DNA of 10,874 nt from Kiritimatiellia bacterium (GCA_024405255.1 JAKSOY010000155.1:1-10874); one strand, 5' to 3'. Positions 1 to 7,663 are shown, counted from the first letter of the stretch. Made by a program: numbers and translations. Notes: generated by a model not told the origin, from the letters alone.

Positions 1-6
1 ATCCCA

Positions 7-3000
7 TCAGCGCAAATAAATCGTGCACGACGTATTCACGTGCGCCCACAATTCGCCGTCCTTCACGAAGAGACGCGTCGAACGCAGCTTGCCTGTGAAT
101 TCAAGTTTGAACTTCTTCTCGTCGCCGTTCTGCAGATTGGCGCCGACGGTGAGCGGAAGGTCGCGGCCCAGCGGCAGCGCCGTCTCGGCGCAGGCGAGCA
201 CCACCGACTTCGCCTCCGCCGGGGCGACGATCAGCCCGGTGCCGAACCCGAACGGCACGGGGATGCCGGCATCATTCATGAATTCGAGCGTCGCGCCCGT
301 CTGAGCCGTCACCTGGCCCACAGCGCCACCGGTCGTCTTGAGCACGCCGCCCTCCGCCACCGTCACCACGCGCACGTCGCCGCCCGCGCACACGTTGAGC
401 ACGCCGCCCACCGTGAACGCCGTCGTATCCATCGTCCGATACACTTCCGCCGTCGCGTCCGCATTGACGAACGTCGGACCCGTGTACGTGAACTTGACAT
501 TGGCATTGGCGTTGAAGGTGAAGATGCCATGGCCGCCGATGTTGACCCGGCCATTGCCGGAGAAGAGGCCCTCGTTCGACGTCGTGAGGGTGATCGGCGT
601 GCCGTCGACATTGTCCGTCAGCAGCGTCGTGCCCTTCGTCGCATCCGTGAACTCGATCCCCACAGAACGCTGCAGCTGGATTGTCGTATTCGGGAAGAGC
701 GAACCCACCGAACAGTCGCCCAGACGTACCTTGCGGTCTGTACCTTGCGCCACAATCAAGCCATCCGAGACCGAATTGTGCGTTTTCACCCACACCGTCG
801 CACCACCATCCACCGTAATGGGGTACGCGGCGGCATTCGGATAGAAGCGCGTGTTGTGACGGAACGTACCCGGACCCGTGTAGTGGACCGATCCCTTTGA
901 CGCGTTGCCGTTGTCCGAATTGAGCGACACCGTGTTGTCTTCGCTCGCATAGAACGTAATGGGCGACCCCGCATCCTGCACAAAATAGCCACGCACATCC
1001 GGATCGACGAACATCACATCACCCGAGCCCTTCTTGCGGAAATTGCCCGAGCTGGCATATCCACGCACCACCTGCATCGTCGTGGCAGAACTCGTGACGG
1101 GGTTCGGTCCGGCCAACTCGGCCGTCAAGGCGAGATCGATGTCGAACGCGCCGCAGGTCGCCGACCGCGAATCCTGGAATGTCAAGGTCGGGAAGAATGC
1201 AACACCCGTGTCATTGCGGTTCGTCAACCCCGATGCACCCTCAAAGATCAGCGCCTTCCCTTCAATCGGCGAGGCCGTATACTTCCAGTTGAGCGCCTTC
1301 GACCACAAGCCCTCTTCCGCCTCGCCGCACCAGATGTTCGATGCAGGTTCGACGTCCGAGCCATCCACCACGAACACCAGACGATGCGTCGCATCCTCGA
1401 ACTCGAAGTGAGAGGTCATCGTCGTTTCGCCCACCACGACCGGATTGATCTTTTCGGGATCGATCGTGTCGTAGGAGAGAACGGGATAACGACCTGCCGG
1501 CAGATTCTCCACCGCGGCGACTTCGAAGTTCACCTTGCCCTCGGCCGGATAGGCCACCTCGGCCCCCCGCAGATCGAAGCGGCCCACGCCATACGAATTA
1601 TCGGCATTCACGCGCAACGCTGCCCCCGCAGCCAGTTCCAGCGTCGAGAAAGTCGCGACCGCCACCTGGGTGGTTTCGATTCGCGAACCCGCGCACGCGA
1701 CTGCACGTGCCTGGACGCGCTTCGACGGCGCTTCAACGCCCGTCAGCAGCAAACGCGCCCCGGCATCCTCCAACCGCACGAGCGGCTTCAACGCGAAACT
1801 CGCATACTCGAACGTACTTGCGCCGCGCACACGGACTTCGCCCGTCGTCATCAACGTCGACGGCCAGCCGATGCCGAAGGTCCCGTTGCCGATGACGGTG
1901 ATGTCGCCCGGTCCGTCAATGACAACGGCTTTACTGCCGCCGATGACAAGCCGCCGCGCCGTTTCACCGTCATCCGCATCCGTCGTGTCGATCGTGAGGC
2001 CGCCCTCGCGCACCGTGAATCCCCTGAGAGCCTCCGAATCCGTATGCCAATACCAGTCCACACCGGCACCAGCCAGCGTCGTGCCGTCAAACATGTAAAA
2101 GCCCGTCGCACCGCCGTCATAACCGCAAACACCCTTCGGCGTCACATCCGCCCCCGTAAATTCAAGACGAAGAGGACCATAGGACTGCGTGTCATCCGTA
2201 CGAACGAGAAGCGACGGCAGACGCAGCGTGCCCGTACCGTTCACCCGATATTCCATGCAGTCACAGCCCGTGAAGCCGAGCGCCATGCCGTTGACGATCG
2301 TCAAACGGCCGTCGATCACAAGCTCGCGCACGCCGAAGTTGTCGAGCCAGGTCATCGCATGGGTGTTCTGGATGACGTGCGACTGCAGATAGTCCGCCGT
2401 CATGTCGAGTCCCTTCGGCACGACGAGCGCGGGCACGTCCGGCTGCGAGGTACCGACTTCTACCGTCCCGAGGCGCACGGTCGCCGTCCCTTCGGCCGGA
2501 CCCACCAGCGTCTCGCCCGGACCAATCGAGGCCGACTGGAACTGGACGTCCGCCCCTGCGGCGAACGCCGCCTTGGCGCCCGCGCCCACCACAAGCCTGC
2601 CGCCCTGCAGCGTGTCCGCAAAGTTGAACGTGCCCGCCTGCACGTTCACACTCTCGGTTCCCGCACCCGGCTGGGTGCCGCCCAGCGTGAACGTGCCTTC
2701 GCCGCGCTTCACCAGCGTCGCCGCCACCATTGGAGCCGTCACCGTCGCCGAAACGCCCGCCGGCACGTCGAGCGTGCCATCGGCGAGCGACAGCGACGCC
2801 CCTTCGCCCGCCGCCACGGTGGCATCCGCGAGGAACGCGAAGGAACCGATCGAGTAGGAACCGTCCACCGTCACCGTGCTGCCGCCCGGCGCATCGAAAA
2901 GCGCCATCGCGCCATCGGTCCAGACCGCACCGCCCCAGCCGTCCGCCGCACTCCACGCATCCGCGCCGCCCTTCCACGCACCCAACGTGCCACAGACGAG

Positions 3001-6000
3001 CACCAGGCGAGTCCCGCGCACCTCAAGCGAGAGGCCCGGATCCGTCCCGACCACCGCCAGCTGGAACTTCGTCGCATCCCATCCCGTCAGATCGTCGATG
3101 AGCGTGTAGATGCCATTGGCGGGCACATTCGACGGCGTGACTTTGATCGTCACAGCACCCGCCTGCGCCACCGTCTGCGCCCGCAGCGTGCCCACCTGCG
3201 AACCGTTGACCGTGAATCCCAGCACCGCGCCTTCCGCGAGCGTGAGCGTGTTCGGTACCGTGACCGACGTCGTCCCCACCGCCAGCGTGGCGCCGCCGGA
3301 CACCGTCACATCGCCGCTCGCCGTATAGACGGTGCGCGCGAAGGCGAGGCGTCCCGCCTCGATGCGCAGACCGCCCGTCGCCGTCGTCGCGCCACTGATC
3401 GAGAGCGTGCCCGCCCCGCGCTTCACGATCGCGCCTTCGCCCGGGAACGGCAGCAGCGCGGCAATGTCGAATCCGGCCGAATCGAGGATCAGCCCGCCTT
3501 CGTCGATCGTCACCGTGCGGTGTTCATCGTCCCACACGTTGATGAAACTCGTGTTCGCCGCCGAGGCGCGGAAGGTGGTGCCGTTGAAGGAAACCGTATT
3601 CGTGCCCAGACAGTAATAGGCGACGAAACCGTTCTTCGCGGTGATCGTACCGCCGTCGAAATGAAGCGCCACCTCAGCGGATCCCCTGTTCGAAAGGGCC
3701 AGTTCCGCATTGCCGGTATAGAACCCGTCGTTCAAGGTGATCGCCGCCGTACCGCCGATCGTCACATCGGCGGACCCCGATGACTTGGAAGTTCCCGTCC
3801 AGGACATGCCCACGCGGAACTGGTTGATGTCCGCCAGCTCGCCGCCGTCCATCAGGAAGGTCACGACCGACTTCGTCGTGTTCGCGGCGAGACGGAAATG
3901 ATCGTTTCGCGCGCGAATCGCACCACCGTGGATCGTCACCGCATTCTCGGTCGTATAGTCGATGCCCGCACCGAAGCTCGTGCAGGTGATCGTACCCGCA
4001 TCGGCTTCCATCGTGAGCGAAGTGCCGCGGTCGAAGAACACGCGCTGCCCGGGCATGGTGGTAATCGAGCCGCCTTTCGCCAAGGTCAGGTGCGTGCCCG
4101 CCGGCGGACGGAACTCATCGTTGTTAGTCTTCGTGAACGTTCCATTTTCCCACCGGATGTTTCCGGCAATGGTCATGTTGTTCGTCCACGACAGCGTGCC
4201 GCCGCCGAGATCGAGGCTCGTTCCATCGTACATTGTAAGTCCCGTGGGGGAAGCGAAGTTCGCCGGCGTCGTGAAGGTGAGACGCCCCGCACGAATCTCC
4301 GGCGCAACACCCATCGTCCAGCTCGCATCCGCGAAGGTGAGCGTGCCCGCACCGGTCTTCACGAAGAGGCCGGACTGCGTTTCATACGGCACGCCGATCA
4401 TCACATTGCCCTGCGCGCACACTTCGCCCGGCACGGACGCATTGGAGAGCCGGCCTGAACCCGCAATCGTGTAGTCGCCGAGGAACGTGAGCGCGCTGGC
4501 CGTGACATCGCCGCTCAACGTCACCGTGCCCGTGGTGTCGACCGGGAAGATGGCAAGTCCGTACGGAATCCACGCGTGGCCGCCGTTCCAGCCGTCCGCA
4601 TCGCCCCAGCCGCCGTCGCCGCCCTTCCACGTCTGCTCGTCGTAGATGGTGGTGGTGACCGTCAGCACAAGGCTGCCCGCCCGATTCGCCAGCGTAAGCG
4701 TCTTGCCGAGGATGAAGAGATCGGCCGCGAAACGTGAAACCGGAATGTCGCCCGCACCCGTCGCGAGCACGTACTCGCCATCGGCCAACGCCGTCGAACC
4801 GAACACCTTGAACGGGATCGTCCCCGTCTCGGGCCACGTGATGGCGCTCGCCTTCAAGGCCGCCGTGTTCTCCGTGCCGCTCAACATCTCGAAGACAAGC
4901 GACGCATTCGGCTCCACCGTCACCGCCCCCATTTCAACCGGCTGCTGGAACTTCACGGTCACGCCCGACTGGAACACCGTGCCGCCCGTGTGTTTGAGTT
5001 TCGCCGGCGTCGGTGTCGTCGGATCGCCGTTGAACACGAGGGTACCGGTTCCACCCACGTTGAGACGTCCCGTGCCGCGCGTCTCGAAGGGATCGTTGAA
5101 CCAGGAACCGACCGAATGCCAATAGAACGTGACCGACTCGCCGGCGGCATTCTCCGTCCGGACCGTAAAGCCCGTCTCCGCATCGGTGAGATTGAGATAG
5201 ATGCAGCGTCCGACCGCGACATCGCGCGTATCGGAATAGCCCGACCCCAACGTGCAGACCCCCAGGTTAATCACCGGATTCTGCCCGACCATCAAGCCAT
5301 CCGTTCCGCCAGAGGACGACGTCGTCGTCGGAAACACCTCGGCGCCGCCGTCGATCGTCCATTGGCTCGTGTTCGGATAGGGATAGAGGCGCGTGGTCAG
5401 GAACGTGCCAGGTCCGTGGAGGATCAGATCCTCGCCGACCTGTCCGTCGGGAAGACCGAGGGTGTAGGTCTGGTCGGCGGCGCCGTTCAAGACGAGCGAG
5501 CCCCGGGCGTGGTGGATCGAGAACGTTTCCGGCAGCGTCGGCAATTCAAGCCGCCCCGCGCCGTCTTTCTGCAAGGATGCACAGGCATACGGCGTTTCGA
5601 TGCGCGCCGTCTGGTCCGCCGCGACCGAAACGGTACCGGCGATGTCCACGCGCCCATTCCCCACAAGCGTCGCCGACGCGTCGAACACGAGATCGTTCAC
5701 CGCGATGCCGGTCATCGGCACCGTCACCTGCGCGCCGGCCGTGCGGAACACCGCGTTGCCGCCCGCGCCGAACAGCTGGCCGAAGTCCCAGTTGAGGCCG
5801 TCCCACGGACCCGCCGCCCCGCCGGTCCAGATGTTGTCCTCCGGCACGGGCGTAGTGGAAACGACGAGCGAGAGCACGCCCGTATCGGCCTTGAGACCGA
5901 GATATTTTGAGCCGGCGCGCCCAATTGTCAGTACAAAACGACGCGCGGTCTGATCGCCAAGGCCCGCAACGATCGGATAGACGCCGTCCTTCGGCTCAGT

Positions 6001-6843
6001 TGCAAAGGACGGCGAGATCAGCACCCGTCCGTCCTCGGGCCACGCCACATCTTCAAACGTCATCACCGGCGGCGTGTTGCCGCTCGTCCAGCCGAGGGAG
6101 AGCTGGCCGCCCGCCTCGAACGTCGTCTTTGTCGTGAACGTGCGCGTGGCGGCGCCGGCATCGAGGATGCCGCCGTTCTGCACGGTGATCGACTTCATGG
6201 ACCCCGCCGTGGACGGCTGCAGCGTACCCGCCCCCGTCACGAAGAAGTCGCTATTCGGAACGGCCGTCAGAACCTGCACGAGCGTCCCGTCCTTCACCGT
6301 GGTCGTACCCGTGTAGCTGAACGTCGTATTCGGATTGAACGAGAACGTGCCGCCGCCGATCAAGTTGAGATTGCCCGCGCCGGTCACGGTCGTGTCCTTG
6401 TTGTTCGTCTGCATCGTGATCTTCGTGCCGACATTGTTCACCGTCGTGATCGACGCGCCCACATCCGTATCCGTCAGGACGAGCGTCACACAGCGCGCGA
6501 GAGACACCTCGGATTCAACTCGGCAACTCCCCACCGTACAATTGCCGAGGCGCGCTTCGCAATTCTTGTTGCCCGAGACGATGAAACCGTCCGTCGCGGA
6601 ATTGTGCGTCGTGAGCCACACGACCGCGCCCTGGTCGAAGGTGACAATATGGGACAGGTTGTTCGGGTAGACACGCCCCGACGATGTGAACGTACCCGGG
6701 CCGTGGATCGTATACGATTCGGTAATCGGGCCCTTCCCATTGAAGCTCCCGCTCTGCGAACCGCCGTTCAAGTTAATGACCGTATCCGCGTCCAACGTCC
6801 AGGCGCCGATCAAGCCGCAAACTGCCAGCAACATCTTTTTCAT
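7..6843 (-). CDS. Giant secreted protein with autotransporter-associated beta-strand (PATR-type) repeats, no translocator barrel
   Basis: About 2,278 residues. ATG at 6843 is chosen over an in-frame TTG at 6867 because it follows a GGGGGAG Shine-Dalgarno by 5 bases and starts a signal peptide (MKK, hydrophobic core MLLAVCGLIGAW, likely cleavage near LDA-DT, residues 17-20). The rest is Gly/Thr/Ala/Val-rich with short strands and GxG turns, as in right-handed beta-helices. Five modules are visible. Modules 2-5 begin with a Trp-rich linker (WxGG...W....W) at W339, W739, W1290 and W1838, then a V.F strand block and a PATR-type unit (KxGxGxL; near 5483-5573, 4279-4375, 3342-3438, 2620-2717, 946-1041). 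Modules end in a similar cap (L.dG.Y.. then F.L and L.LVV). Modules 1, 2 and 5 share a further domain. No C-terminal barrel, PEP-CTERM or LPXTG is seen; it ends TSCTIYLR. Surface or extracellular structural or adhesive role is inferred; no enzymatic motif recognised. Confidence 0.85.
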   Translation of the reverse strand: MKKMLLAVCGLIGAWTLDADTVINLNGGSQSGSFNGKGPITESYTIHGPGTFTSSGRVYPNNLSHIVTFDQGAVVWLTTHNSATDGFIVSGNKNCEARLGNCTVGSCRVESEVSLARCVTLVLTDTDVGASITTVNNVGTKITMQTNNKDTTVTGAGNLNLIGGGTFSFNPNTTFSYTGTTTVKDGTLVQVLTAVPNSDFFVTGAGTLQPSTAGSMKSITVQNGGILDAGAATRTFTTKTTFEAGGQLSLGWTSGNTPPVMTFEDVAWPEDGRVLISPSFATEPKDGVYPIVAGLGDQTARRFVLTIGRAGSKYLGLKADTGVLSLVVSTTPVPEDNIWTGGAAGPWDGLNWDFGQLFGAGGNAVFRTAGAQVTVPMTGIAVNDLVFDASATLVGNGRVDIAGTVSVAADQTARIETPYACASLQKDGAGRLELPTLPETFSIHHARGSLVLNGAADQTYTLGLPDGQVGEDLILHGPGTFLTTRLYPYPNTSQWTIDGGAEVFPTTTSSSGGTDGLMVGQNPVINLGVCTLGSGYSDTRDVAVGRCIYLNLTDAETGFTVRTENAAGESVTFYWHSVGSWFNDPFETRGTGRLNVGGTGTLVFNGDPTTPTPAKLKHTGGTVFQSGVTVKFQQPVEMGAVTVEPNASLVFEMLSGTENTAALKASAITWPETGTIPFKVFGSTALADGEYVLATGAGDIPVSRFAADLFILGKTLTLANRAGSLVLTVTTTIYDEQTWKGGDGGWGDADGWNGGHAWIPYGLAIFPVDTTGTVTLSGDVTASALTFLGDYTIAGSGRLSNASVPGEVCAQGNVMIGVPYETQSGLFVKTGAGTLTFADASWTMGVAPEIRAGRLTFTTPANFASPTGLTMYDGTSLDLGGGTLSWTNNMTIAGNIRWENGTFTKTNNDEFRPPAGTHLTLAKGGSITTMPGQRVFFDRGTSLTMEADAGTITCTSFGAGIDYTTENAVTIHGGAIRARNDHFRLAANTTKSVVTFLMDGGELADINQFRVGMSWTGTSKSSGSADVTIGGTAAITLNDGFYTGNAELALSNRGSAEVALHFDGGTITAKNGFVAYYCLGTNTVSFNGTTFRASAANTSFINVWDDEHRTVTIDEGGLILDSAGFDIAALLPFPGEGAIVKRGAGTLSISGATTATGGLRIEAGRLAFARTVYTASGDVTVSGGATLAVGTTSVTVPNTLTLAEGAVLGFTVNGSQVGTLRAQTVAQAGAVTIKVTPSNVPANGIYTLIDDLTGWDATKFQLAVVGTDPGLSLEVRGTRLVLVCGTLGAWKGGADAWSAADGWGGAVWTDGAMALFDAPGGSTVTVDGSYSIGSFAFLADATVAAGEGASLSLADGTLDVPAGVSATVTAPMVAATLVKRGEGTFTLGGTQPGAGTESVNVQAGTFNFADTLQGGRLVVGAGAKAAFAAGADVQFQSASIGPGETLVGPAEGTATVRLGTVEVGTSQPDVPALVVPKGLDMTADYLQSHVIQNTHAMTWLDNFGVRELVIDGRLTIVNGMALGFTGCDCMEYRVNGTGTLRLPSLLVRTDDTQSYGPLRLEFTGADVTPKGVCGYDGGATGFYMFDGTTLAGAGVDWYWHTDSEALRGFTVREGGLTIDTTDADDGETARRLVIGGSKAVVIDGPGDITVIGNGTFGIGWPSTLMTTGEVRVRGASTFEYASFALKPLVRLEDAGARLLLTGVEAPSKRVQARAVACAGSRIETTQVAVATFSTLELAAGAALRVNADNSYGVGRFDLRGAEVAYPAEGKVNFEVAAVENLPAGRYPVLSYDTIDPEKINPVVVGETTMTSHFEFEDATHRLVFVVDGSDVEPASNIWCGEAEEGLWSKALNWKYTASPIEGKALIFEGASGLTNRNDTGVAFFPTLTFQDSRSATCGAFDIDLALTAELAGPNPVTSSATTMQVVRGYASSGNFRKKGSGDVMFVDPDVRGYFVQDAGSPITFYASEDNTVSLNSDNGNASKGSVHYTGPGTFRHNTRFYPNAAAYPITVDGGATVWVKTHNSVSDGLIVAQGTDRKVRLGDCSVGSLFPNTTIQLQRSVGIEFTDATKGTTLLTDNVDGTPITLTTSNEGLFSGNGRVNIGGHGIFTFNANANVKFTYTGPTFVNADATAEVYRTMDTTAFTVGGVLNVCAGGDVRVVTVAEGGVLKTTGGAVGQVTAQTGATLEFMNDAGIPVPFGFGTGLIVAPAEAKSVVLACAETALPLGRDLPLTVGANLQNGDEKKFKLEFTGKLRSTRLFVKDGELWAHVNTSCTIYLR
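468..876 (-). repeat. Shared domain, copy 3 (module 5, residues about 1990-2126)
   Basis: Third copy, clearly closer to copy 1 than to copy 2. Landmarks are GPGTF, RFYPN, VWVKTHNSVSDGLIV, VRLGDCSVGS, LQRSVGIEFTD, then GNGRVNIGGHGIFTFN and FTYTGPTFV. The LGxC cysteine is kept, but the second one (LARC/VGRC in the other copies) is Ser here (QRS, codon TCT, one base from TGT). Nucleotide identity with copy 1 is patchy (for example GAATTGTGCGT is shared), which suggests an old duplication. Confidence 0.7.
3342..3438 (-). repeat. Best-preserved PATR-type repeat unit in the giant protein
   Basis: The translated segment reads IVKRGAGTLSISG, then TTATGGLRIEAG, then RLAF. This fits the autotransporter-associated beta-strand repeat pattern (KxGxGtLxlsG...tGgl.v..G.L.f) closely. 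Limits are approximate to a few residues. Looser versions occur once in each of modules 2-5, and this is a second copy late in module 3. Confidence 0.65.
4957..5415 (-). repeat. Shared domain, copy 2 (module 2, residues about 477-629)
   Basis: Second and most diverged copy. Landmarks in the same order are GPGTF, RLYPYPN, a DGGAEV strand, TDGLMV, NLGVCTLGS, VGRCIYLNLTD, then GTGRLNVGGTGTLVFNG and KHTGGTVFQSGVTV. It holds two Cys, at LGVC and VGRC, aligned with two of the four in copy 1. It is somewhat longer than the other copies because of an insertion around the WHSVGSWFNDPF segment. Confidence 0.65.
6297..6702 (-). repeat. Shared domain, copy 1 (module 1, residues about 48-182)
   Basis: This is the first of three diverged protein-level copies. 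Landmarks are GPGTF, then RVYPNN, then VVWLTTHNSATDGFIV, then RLGNCTVGS, then LARCVTLVLTD, then a Thr/Asn-rich stretch, then a closing PATR-type unit GGGTFSFN...FSYTGTTTV. It has four Cys (NKNC, LGNC, GSC, LARC). The module that contains it begins straight after the signal peptide and lacks the Trp-rich linker that precedes modules 2-5. I do not recognise the front part as a named family. Confidence 0.7.
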
Positions 6844-6848
6844 CGATA

Positions 6849-6855
6849 CTCCCCC
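6849..6855 (-). promoter_or_regulatory. Shine-Dalgarno of the giant protein gene
   Basis: Minus-strand GGGGGAG ends 5 bases before the ATG at 6843. It decides the start, because the upstream TTG at 6867 has no such site and would put the charged residues MEPEGGVS in front of the signal peptide. Confidence 0.75.
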
Positions 6856-6896
6856 TTCTGGTTCCAACCTTGCTCAAACAACTAAGAACTGGGAAA

Positions 6897-6926
6897 ATTC
6901 TACCAAAATCCTCCCCCGCCCGTCAA
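6897..6926 (-). promoter_or_regulatory. Probable promoter of the giant protein gene
   Basis: Minus-strand TTGACG (6926-6921) and TAGAAT (6902-6897) are separated by 18 bases and resemble sigma-70-type -35 and -10 boxes. TGG directly precedes the -10, making an extended -10. Transcription would start near 6890, giving a leader of about 47 bases that includes the Shine-Dalgarno. The -35 lies in the loop and the spacer in the 3' arm of the upstream terminator hairpin. Prediction from pattern only. Confidence 0.5.
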
Positions 6927-6946
6927 TGGTTTTCGGGCTGGGGAGG
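6905..6946 (-). terminator. Intrinsic terminator downstream of the isomerase gene
   Basis: On the minus strand, CCTCCCC + A + GCCCG pairs with CGGGC + G + GGGGAGG. That is 12 base pairs with one A/G mismatch and an 11-base loop (AAAACCATTGA). The stem is followed by ATTTT. The U-run is short, but the stem is very GC-rich, and it sits about 60 bases after the isomerase stop. It should end most transcription from mfd and the isomerase before the giant gene. Confidence 0.65.
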
Positions 6947-6952
6947 TTCTGT

Positions 6953-6968
6953 ACGCAATCGGTTGCGT
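6953..6968 (-). other. Small perfect hairpin in the isomerase 3' untranslated region
   Basis: Inverted repeat ACGCAA-(4-base loop)-TTGCGT, a perfect 6-bp stem. It is not followed by a T-run, so it is not itself a terminator. It could stabilise the 3' end of the isomerase mRNA, or be chance. Confidence 0.35.
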
Positions 6969-6980
6969 CGTGCGGAATCC

Positions 6981-6999
6981 TTGGACTCGAACGGTCCAA
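6981..6999 (-). other. Small perfect hairpin just after the isomerase stop codon
   Basis: Inverted repeat TTGGAC-(7-base loop)-GTCCAA, a perfect 6-bp stem starting 7 bases beyond the stop codon. There is no T-run after it. With the next hairpin and the terminator it makes three stem-loops in about 90 bases. Confidence 0.35.
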
Positions 7000-7006
7000 C
7001 GCGCCG

Positions 7007-7630
7007 TCACTTCGCCGGCTTCGCCGCGTCCTTCGCCGCCGCCGGCTTCGCCTCGGTCGTCGCCGGCTTCGCCGCATCCAGCACCGTCACCTTCTCGATC
7101 ACCACCGGCGTCGTCGGCACATTCTGATGGAACCCGTGGTTGCCCGTCGCGACCTTGGCGATTTTGTCGACGACGTCCTGACCCTTCGTCACCTTGCCAA
7201 AGACGGCATAGCCGAAGCCATACGGATCTTCGGACCGGTGATTGAGGAATCCGTTGTCCTTCACATTGATGAAGAACTGCGCCGTCGCCGAATCGACGAC
7301 CATCGTGCGCGCCATGGCAATCGTGTACTTGTCGTTCTTCAGGCCGTTCCCCGCCTCGTTCTTGATCGGCGCCTCTGTCTTCTTCTGCACCATGTCCTTC
7401 GTGAAGCCGCCGCCCTGCACCATGAACCCGTCGATCACGCGATGGAAAATCGTGCCCTCGTAGAAACCCTTCTTCGCATACGAGACGAAATTCTTCACCG
7501 TGATCGGCGCCTTCGCCTCATCCAGCGCGAGCTCGATCGAACCGAGCGACGTCTTCATCTCCACGCGCGTCGTCGCCTCCGCCGAAACGGCCGCACCCGC
7601 CAACGCCAACAGAACCATCAACTTCTTCAT
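7007..7630 (-). CDS. Secreted cyclophilin-type peptidyl-prolyl cis-trans isomerase (PpiA-like)
   Basis: 207 residues. It catalyses cis-trans isomerisation of Xaa-Pro bonds in exported proteins, presumably in the periplasm. A signal peptide is clear: MKK, core [14 protein letters not shown], cleavage around SAEA-TT (residues 16-20). The cyclophilin domain spans about 22-185: FHRVI with the catalytic Arg at 64, GFMVQGGGF (F69, M70, Q72), IKNEA, TIAMART, QFFIN (F119-F120) and [10 protein letters not shown]128 replaces the Trp found in human cyclophilin A, as in bacterial PpiA/PpiB, predicting low cyclosporin affinity. The arrangement closely follows E. coli PpiA. The last 22 or so residues are an Ala/Lys/Pro tail absent from PpiA. 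ATG at 7630 follows AAAGGAG by 7 bases. It lies 43 bases after mfd, which has no terminator of its own, so read-through from mfd is possible besides its own promoter. Confidence 0.95.
   Translation of the reverse strand: MKKLMVLLALAGAAVSAEATTRVEMKTSLGSIELALDEAKAPITVKNFVSYAKKGFYEGTIFHRVIDGFMVQGGGFTKDMVQKKTEAPIKNEAGNGLKNDKYTIAMARTMVVDSATAQFFINVKDNGFLNHRSEDPYGFGYAVFGKVTKGQDVVDKIAKVATGNHGFHQNVPTTPVVIEKVTVLDAAKPATTEAKPAAAKDAAKPAK
7010..7073 (-). repeat. Short repeats encoding the Ala/Lys/Pro tail of the isomerase
   Basis: The plus-strand 12-mer GCCGGCTTCGCC occurs three times, at 7014-7025, 7041-7052 and 7062-7073 (periods 27 and 21, both multiples of three). It encodes the repeated AKPA motif of the tail. 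Such in-frame repeats are prone to length change by slippage or recombination. Confidence 0.7.
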
Positions 7631-7637
7631 CTTGAAT

Positions 7638-7644
7638 CTCCTTT
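7638..7644 (-). promoter_or_regulatory. Shine-Dalgarno of the isomerase gene
   Basis: Minus-strand AAAGGAG, 7 bases before the ATG at 7630. It fixes the start; the frame stays open far upstream into the mfd 3' end, but that part is only overlap. Confidence 0.8.
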
Positions 7645-7663
7645 GATTTTGATTAACAACGTT

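Noticed and set aside
6810..6843. Lipoprotein signal (LAVC at residues 6-9 of the giant protein)
   Set aside because: Val directly before Cys does not fit the lipobox, and the Cys lies too early in the hydrophobic stretch. A type I signal peptide fits better.
7..6843. Classical autotransporter with a C-terminal barrel
   Set aside because: The repeats suggest it, but the C-terminus is another repeat cap followed by a short tail, with no amphipathic barrel strands over the last 250 residues or so.
6978..7000. tRNA T-arm-like stretch (GTTCGAGTCC on the minus strand)
   Set aside because: The stem closes in the wrong register for a T-loop, and no anticodon arm, D-arm or acceptor stem is found around it.
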